A DNA stretch of 20,547 nucleotides, from assembly GCA_026702635.1 (NCBI GenBank), contig JAPPBZ010000142.1, positions 1 to 20,547 of the forward strand, read 5' to 3'. The translations under genes were made by a program, and so were the position numbers. Source of the DNA: Bacteroidota bacterium (GTDB lineage Bacteria > Bacteroidota > Rhodothermia > Rhodothermales > Bin80). Of the stretch, positions 15,982 through 20,547 are shown in pieces. Within the stretch, counting starts at the first letter, position 1. The number at the start of each line of letters is the position of its first letter. The notes beneath the pieces were generated by a model. The model was not told the origin of the DNA. It saw only the letters and a list, made by a program, of their open reading frames with translations, and did no database searches.

Positions 15982-16365
15982 ATGAAACTTCCTGAAGAGT
16001 TGAAATATACCGAAGAACATGAGTGGGTCCGCGTACATGCAGACGGGATGAGTGTAACGATTGGGATTACAGATTTTGCGCAGGGGGAGCTTGGGGATAT
16101 TGTATTTATAGAGTTGGAACCTGAAGGAGAGACGTTGGAGCAGGGGGATGTATTCGGCTCTGTAGAGGCGGTCAAGGCAGTATCGGATCTTTTCCTTCCT
16201 GTAAGCGGCACCATCAACCAGCATAACGCAGAGCTTGAGACGAATCCAGAGCTTGTAAACAGTGATCCGTTTGGTGAGGGTTGGATTATTGAAGTCAGCC
16301 TATCTGATTCTACCCAGATCGAATCTCTATTGTCAGCCCAAGAGTATGCTGATCATGTGGCATAA
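15982..16365 (+). CDS. gcvH: Glycine cleavage system H protein
   Basis: Lipoyl carrier that shuttles the aminomethyl group between the P, T and L proteins of glycine cleavage. The ATG at 15982 gives 127 residues, the normal length; an in-frame TTG one codon earlier is less likely. KYTEEHEWV opens the domain, GITDFAQGELGDIVFIELP-like sequence (here IELEPEG) follows, and VEAVKAVSDL contains the lipoylated Lys65. The C-terminal NPELVNSDPFGEGWIIEV is typical. It lies 21 bases after accC and 14 before guaA. gcvT and gcvP are elsewhere, so the H protein is encoded apart from its partners. Confidence 0.96.
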   Translation: MKLPEELKYTEEHEWVRVHADGMSVTIGITDFAQGELGDIVFIELEPEGETLEQGDVFGSVEAVKAVSDLFLPVSGTINQHNAELETNPELVNSDPFGEGWIIEVSLSDSTQIESLLSAQEYADHVA

Positions 16366-16379
16366 GCTCTTCAGTTTGC

Positions 16380-17951
16380 ATGAATGAGCGAATCATTGTT
16401 CTTGATTTTGGGGCACAGTACACCCAGCTGATTGCGCGGCGTGTACGCGAGGCCGGGGTATTCTCGGAGATTCTTCCCTGCACGACTCCGATTCAGCAGT
16501 TAAAGCAGTTAACTGGTGTGCGTGGAATCGTTCTTTCTGGGGGGCCGAGTTCGGTCTACCAAGAGGGAGCACCCCAATTGGACCCAGAGGTTCTTCAATT
16601 GCGCCGGGAGGATGGCTCACCAATGCCCTTGCTCGGAATCTGCTACGGGTTGCAAGTTATGGTACATTCAATTGGGGGGAGGGTACAGGCGGCAAAGCAT
16701 CGGGAATTTGGACGTGCTCGGATAAATATTCTCCATGATGATGATCTACTGAAAGGGGTTAGAGATGGCTCACAAGTTTGGATGAGCCATGGAGATCTAC
16801 CTCTAGATGTTCCTCAGGGATATGAGATCATTGCAGATACTAGAAGTGCGCCCATCGCAGCGCTGCGTCATAAGACACTCCCGCATTATGGTGTGCAGTT
16901 TCATCCCGAAGTGGTGCATACGGAGAGTGGTCGTCATATTTTCGAGAATTTTGTTCGCAACATTTGTGACTGCCGTGGTGATTGGTCGCCGGCCTCTTTC
17001 CTGGAGCAGAAGATTGCCGAGATCAGGGATGTCGTGGGGAAAGACAATGTGATTCTGGGGTTGTCAGGAGGGGTGGATTCTTCTGTTGCCGCCTGCCTGA
17101 TTCACAAGGCAATCGGCGATCAACTTACCTGTATTTTTGTCAACAACGGGCTACTGCGACATGGTGAATGGGAGAGTGTACAGCGGACATTTCGAGATCA
17201 TTTCCACATACGCTTGGAAGCGATTGATGCCAGTGAACGATTTCTGGAACACTTGCGGGGAATTACGGATCCCGAACGTAAGCGAGTCGTGATTGGGAAC
17301 ACATTTGTACATGTCTTTGAAGAGGCTACGTCAGCAATCTCATTTGCATTGGGTGCAAAACCAAAATTCCTTGCACAAGGAACACTTTATCCAGATGTGA
17401 TCGAAAGCGTATCGTTCAAGGGACCGAGTGTTACCATCAAGACGCACCATAATGTTGGTGGATTACCGGAAGATCATCCATTCGAGATCCTTGAGCCCTT
17501 TCGGGAGTTATTCAAAGACGAAGTTCGCGAGATAGGTACATTGCTTGGATTGCCAAAAGAGATGATTGGCCGACATCCATTCCCGGGCCCCGGGCTTGCT
17601 GTTCGAATTCTTGGTGAGGTGTGTGATAAAACACTGGAGCTTCTTCGGGAGGCAGATCGAATATTTATTGAAGAACTGCATACCCAGGGGTATTATACTT
17701 CGGTATGGCAAGCCTTTGCGGTTCTACTTCCCGTTCAAAGCGTGGGGGTCATGGGGGACGAGCGTACCTATGAGCAGGTCTGCGTACTCAGAGCCGTGAC
17801 CAGTAAAGATGGGATGACAGCGGACTGGGCAAAACTCCCTCTGGAGTTTTTGGGGCATGTGGCTAACCGGATTGTGAATGAAGTAAGGGGGATTAACCGT
17901 GTGGCATACGATATTAGTTCGAAGCCTCCGGCTACGATTGAATGGGAATAG
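16380..17951 (+). CDS. guaA: GMP synthase, glutamine-hydrolysing
   Basis: Converts XMP to GMP with ATP and glutamine in purine synthesis. The 523-residue product begins at ATG 16380. The N-terminal class I amidotransferase (about 1-200) has the nucleophile Cys88 in GICYGLQV and the His175/Glu177 pair in GVQFHPEVVHTE. The ATP-pyrophosphatase domain begins near residue 225 with the loop LSGGVDSSVAA. The C-terminal dimerisation domain ends with NRVAYDISSKPPATIEWE, the characteristic GuaA tail. No key residue is missing. It follows gcvH by 14 bases and precedes the next gene by seven, so it is probably in the same transcript. Confidence 0.98.
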   Translation: MNERIIVLDFGAQYTQLIARRVREAGVFSEILPCTTPIQQLKQLTGVRGIVLSGGPSSVYQEGAPQLDPEVLQLRREDGSPMPLLGICYGLQVMVHSIGGRVQAAKHREFGRARINILHDDDLLKGVRDGSQVWMSHGDLPLDVPQGYEIIADTRSAPIAALRHKTLPHYGVQFHPEVVHTESGRHIFENFVRNICDCRGDWSPASFLEQKIAEIRDVVGKDNVILGLSGGVDSSVAACLIHKAIGDQLTCIFVNNGLLRHGEWESVQRTFRDHFHIRLEAIDASERFLEHLRGITDPERKRVVIGNTFVHVFEEATSAISFALGAKPKFLAQGTLYPDVIESVSFKGPSVTIKTHHNVGGLPEDHPFEILEPFRELFKDEVREIGTLLGLPKEMIGRHPFPGPGLAVRILGEVCDKTLELLREADRIFIEELHTQGYYTSVWQAFAVLLPVQSVGVMGDERTYEQVCVLRAVTSKDGMTADWAKLPLEFLGHVANRIVNEVRGINRVAYDISSKPPATIEWE

Positions 17952-17958
17952 TTCTCAG

Positions 17959-19368
17959 ATGAAAGTTCGACAGATAGGGATCTTGATTGTTTTGTTCACG
18001 GCTGAATTGGCACCGGCTACGCAAGCCCAGCCAATCAGCGTGTCAGATACAGAGCAGATATTTCAGTCTGCGTTGGATGCATTTGAATCAGGAGACTACC
18101 CGGGCGCTTACGTCCAATTCAAAGATGTATATGAGCGGGAGCCCGTGCAAAAGAAAACGACCGCTGCGTACTTGATGGCGGGGAAGTCGCTTCACCGCTT
18201 GGGCGAATATCTTCGAGCAATTCAACTGATGGATGAGTTCCAGGATCGCTACCCCGACAGTCGCTATTTTGCGGACGCTACACGTCTGATCGCGGTGGCT
18301 CGACGGGATGTACAATATGCTCAATGGAATGATAATGCAATTCGACTTGGTTTGGCCTTGCCGCTTTCCTCCGGTGAACTGGCGATAACGCACTCACTAT
18401 TTTCTGGAGTTCAGTTGGCCGTTGATGCCTACAACCGGAGGAATGAGCAGAAGGTGAAAATTATTTTCAGAGACACCGGAAATACTTCTGAAGGTGCACG
18501 TTTCGCAGCAAGTTCATTGGTGGAGGAGGGAGTATCTGCCGTCATTGGCCCACTTTTCAGTGAACAGGTACATACTGCCGCTCGTGTGACAGAACAAAAT
18601 GGAACGGTCCTGATTGCTCCATTAGCTACGGATAATACACTTACAGAAGGTCGGCGCTATGTTTTTCAGGCGAATGCTACGTTGGCCGAACGAGGGCGGG
18701 CCATAGCGCGTCAGGCGATAGAATACTTGAGCTTGGAAGCCATCGGCATTGTGGAGGAGGCGGGAAATGATGTGAGCAGAGAAATGGCACAAGGATTCAT
18801 AGAGGAGTTGGCGGCAAGCGGTATAACTCCCAGCTTCACACATAAGGTTGGATCGTCCTTCGATTGGGTCAGACTTTCACAACTGATCGGGCGTGATTCG
18901 CTCTCAGCCGCGGAAGGGATCTTCTTCTCCGTTTATCATGATAATCAAAGAGAGGCATCCCGTCTTGTCCAGAGCGGGGTAAGCAGCATTCAATCGACGG
19001 GGCTTACCCCTTACATACTAGGGCCATCCCCCTGGTTCTTCCTCAATATAGACAGGCTGGGAACAGCGATGAGAGTATTCTATGTCGGTGTTGATTATCA
19101 GAATACCAGGATGGAGGCACGCAGGTTCATCCGGGCATATCGGCAGTCCCATGAAGGTGCTGAGCCGGATCAGCTTGCCTACATAGGATATGATATAACC
19201 GGGTTCCTACTGGAGAACCTGGGGCAGGGGGTAGACCTGGCAGATCATCTACTGAATGCACCACTCTATGAGGGGGTACGGATGCGCATCCAATTCGGGG
19301 AGAAGCGACATAACATGGCATTGTACTTGTTTGAGCATACTCCGATTGGGCCACAGCTTGTTCACTAG
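17959..19368 (+). CDS. Periplasmic TPR plus ligand-binding-fold protein (LpoA/LivK-like)
   Basis: The 469-residue protein starts at ATG 17959, seven bases after guaA. A cleavable signal peptide is evident (hydrophobic residues 6-18, cleavage likely near 20-24 in APATQAQP); there is no lipobox cysteine. Residues about 30-120 form TPR-like repeats (ALDAFESGDYPGAYVQFKDVY, in two pieces; LMAGKSLHRLGEYLRAIQL; YPDSRYFADA) much like those in BamD and CpoB. From about 128 to the end is a type I periplasmic binding fold of the branched-chain amino acid/LppC kind (LGLALPLSSGE, VSAVIGPLFSEQV, GTVLIAPLATDNTL). E. coli LpoA, an activator of a peptidoglycan synthase, has the same TPR-plus-binding-fold order, but orthology is not shown. 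A transporter role is less likely, as no permease or ATPase gene is adjacent. The BamD-like neighbour supports an envelope role. Confidence 0.8.
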   Translation: MKVRQIGILIVLFTAELAPATQAQPISVSDTEQIFQSALDAFESGDYPGAYVQFKDVYEREPVQKKTTAAYLMAGKSLHRLGEYLRAIQLMDEFQDRYPDSRYFADATRLIAVARRDVQYAQWNDNAIRLGLALPLSSGELAITHSLFSGVQLAVDAYNRRNEQKVKIIFRDTGNTSEGARFAASSLVEEGVSAVIGPLFSEQVHTAARVTEQNGTVLIAPLATDNTLTEGRRYVFQANATLAERGRAIARQAIEYLSLEAIGIVEEAGNDVSREMAQGFIEELAASGITPSFTHKVGSSFDWVRLSQLIGRDSLSAAEGIFFSVYHDNQREASRLVQSGVSSIQSTGLTPYILGPSPWFFLNIDRLGTAMRVFYVGVDYQNTRMEARRFIRAYRQSHEGAEPDQLAYIGYDITGFLLENLGQGVDLADHLLNAPLYEGVRMRIQFGEKRHNMALYLFEHTPIGPQLVH

Positions 19369-19470
19369 CAGGAACAGAATTGGGCTCATTCAGGTAACCA
19401 CGCAATGATCCCAGGGGGGAATACGTTTCAAGGCAACGAATTCGCCGACACTGAATTATCGCATTTCTCG

Positions 19471-20271
19471 ATGAAAAAAGTATTGATCATCTCCTTCCTG
19501 CTACTAGCGGGATGCTCGGGATCTGGCCGTCTTAGTTATGATTCGCCCAGTGATGCATACGAAAAGGGATTGGCTCACTATGAGGATGGTCGATACAGTC
19601 GGGCGGCGCAGTATTTTCAGGGCGTATTCGATTTTGGACGAACCCACGAGTGGGCGGCCAACGCACAACTCTACCTTGCACGTTCATACCGAAAGAACAG
19701 GGACTACATTCTGGCAGCAAGCGAATACACGCGTTTTTCGGAGCTTTACAGAGCTGATCCACGGGCCGCAGATGCGGAGTTTGAGCGGGCGATGACATTT
19801 TTTGAGAGATCTCCGCAAATTGAACTGGATCAGACGGATACGCGGAGAGGTGTGGAAGCCTTCAACTTATACATCCAGCTTTATTCAGATCATGACTCCG
19901 TGGGGGTTGCCATTCTGCGTGTTGGGGAATTGCGACAGAAATTGGCTGACAAGCAGTTCCATGCTGCAATGCTCTATGAGCGACGAGGACTTTACCAGGC
20001 AGCAGCTCTGTCTTATGAGGTGGTCTTTGACAAATTTCCTGATACCCCACTAGCAGACGATGCCCTGTTAGGTGCGATGCGATGCTACATAGAATTCAGT
20101 GCACAGAGCATTGAAGCACGTCAGCCTGAGCGGCTTCAGAAAGCGATCACACACTACCAAAGGCTGCTGGACCTCTTCCCTGAGAGTGAGGTTATGGATG
20201 AAGCAAGGGAACTCGGTGACTTGGCGGAGAGGAGACTGGATGAGTTGATTGCGGATAGCCCAACCTTATAG
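19471..20271 (+). CDS. bamD: BamD-like outer membrane assembly lipoprotein
   Basis: Probable outer-membrane lipoprotein of the BAM complex, which folds beta-barrel proteins with BamA. The ATG at 19471 gives 266 residues and puts a proper lipoprotein signal first: MKKVLIISFLLLAGC with the lipidated Cys15. An ATG at 19405 would bury that signal behind 22 extra residues. The mature part is made of TPR units: AYEKGLAHYEDGRYSRAAQYF, in two pieces by helix; WAANAQLYLARSYRKNRDYILAA; ADAEFERAMTFFE; AMLYERRGLYQAAALSYE; FPDTPLADDALLGAMRCYIEF. These match BamD/YfiO size and architecture. Other TPR lipoproteins are similar, so the BamD name is likely rather than certain. nadD starts immediately after its stop. 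Confidence 0.85.
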   Translation: MKKVLIISFLLLAGCSGSGRLSYDSPSDAYEKGLAHYEDGRYSRAAQYFQGVFDFGRTHEWAANAQLYLARSYRKNRDYILAASEYTRFSELYRADPRAADAEFERAMTFFERSPQIELDQTDTRRGVEAFNLYIQLYSDHDSVGVAILRVGELRQKLADKQFHAAMLYERRGLYQAAALSYEVVFDKFPDTPLADDALLGAMRCYIEFSAQSIEARQPERLQKAITHYQRLLDLFPESEVMDEARELGDLAERRLDELIADSPTL

Positions 20272-20272
20272 T

Positions 20273-20547
20273 ATGTATCCGATGAAGGTGGGGATCTTCG
20301 GGGGTAGTTTCAATCCACCGCATATTGCGCATTCCATTATTGCTGAGACGATACGTTCACAGTTTAATTTGGCGCTAGTTTTATGGGTGCCCGCCTATGC
20401 TCCGCCTCATAAGTCGACGATCCAACTCACGTCATACAAAGACAGGCTTGGTATGGTGCGTGCTGCTACGGCAGAGCATTCATTTTTTCAGGCTTCCGAC
20501 ATAGAGAAAACACTAGACCCGCCGACCTATACCATACGGATGCTTGG
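20273..20547 (+). CDS. nadD: Nicotinate-nucleotide adenylyltransferase, 3' end outside window
   Basis: Transfers AMP from ATP to nicotinate mononucleotide, the step before NAD synthetase. Only the first 91 codons are in the window. The nucleotidyltransferase signature GIFGGSFNPPHIAH with its paired histidines sits at the N-terminus, followed by LVLWVPAYAPPHK, a substrate-binding segment typical of NadD, and later PPTYTIRML. The ATG at 20273 is one base after the bamD-like stop; a second in-frame ATG at 20282 would give the more usual MKVGIFGG start and may be the true one. Neither has a ribosome binding site. Translation is probably coupled to the upstream gene. Confidence 0.93.
   Translation, partial: MYPMKVGIFGGSFNPPHIAHSIIAETIRSQFNLALVLWVPAYAPPHKSTIQLTSYKDRLGMVRAATAEHSFFQASDIEKTLDPPTYTIRML

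Noticed and set aside
19405..19470. A longer bamD-like gene beginning at the ATG at 19405
   Set aside because: It would place 22 residues before a textbook lipoprotein signal peptide and so spoil export.
1..20547. CRISPR array, rRNA, intact transposase or toxin-antitoxin pair
   Set aside because: No regularly spaced repeats, rRNA-like stretches or recognisable transposase or toxin motifs were seen on either strand.

Overview
The window looks like a stretch of the core chromosome of a Gram-negative bacterium, most probably from the Bacteroidota/Rhodothermota side of the tree (Rhodothermia- or Balneolia-like). The reasons are a bacillithiol deacetylase (BshB1) together with an outer-membrane assembly lipoprotein (BamD type), a periplasmic TPR/solute-binding hybrid protein, and the scarcity of Shine-Dalgarno sequences before most genes. 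This placement is inference from gene content; no marker here fixes the taxon. No rRNA, tRNA, CRISPR array or intact insertion sequence was seen.

Layout. Positions 2-817 hold the 3' part of nth (endonuclease III), followed closely by gpmI (phosphoglycerate mutase). A 445-base gene-free stretch follows. It contains, on the minus strand, the frameshifted beginning of an ATPase of the AAA/DUF4143 type, and just upstream of that a 37-base near-perfect palindrome. A membrane-anchored family 3 glycoside hydrolase then stands alone with an unusually strong ribosome binding site. After a second gene-free stretch (about 340 bases) comes sppA, the only intact gene on the minus strand. Divergent from sppA is the heat-shock operon hrcA-grpE-dnaJ, whose genes overlap one another. 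leuS and bshB1 follow, overlapping by one base. The next block is efp-accB-accC-gcvH-guaA, tightly packed. The window ends with two envelope genes (a TPR plus periplasmic-binding-fold protein and a BamD-like lipoprotein) and the 5' part of nadD.

How the genes work together. Most are housekeeping: base excision repair, lower glycolysis, protein quality control (HrcA repressor, GrpE and DnaJ as DnaK partners, SppA clearing membrane-bound signal peptides), translation (LeuRS, EF-P), fatty acid initiation (biotin carrier plus biotin carboxylase), glycine cleavage (lipoyl carrier), GMP and NAD synthesis, bacillithiol synthesis and outer-membrane biogenesis. The only region with accessory character is about 2349-5157: a decayed ATPase gene, the palindrome, the lone GH3 enzyme and non-coding flanks. 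I did not find a convincing new multi-gene system. The best leads are the relic/palindrome region, a C-terminal extension on endonuclease III and the TPR/binding-protein hybrid beside BamD.
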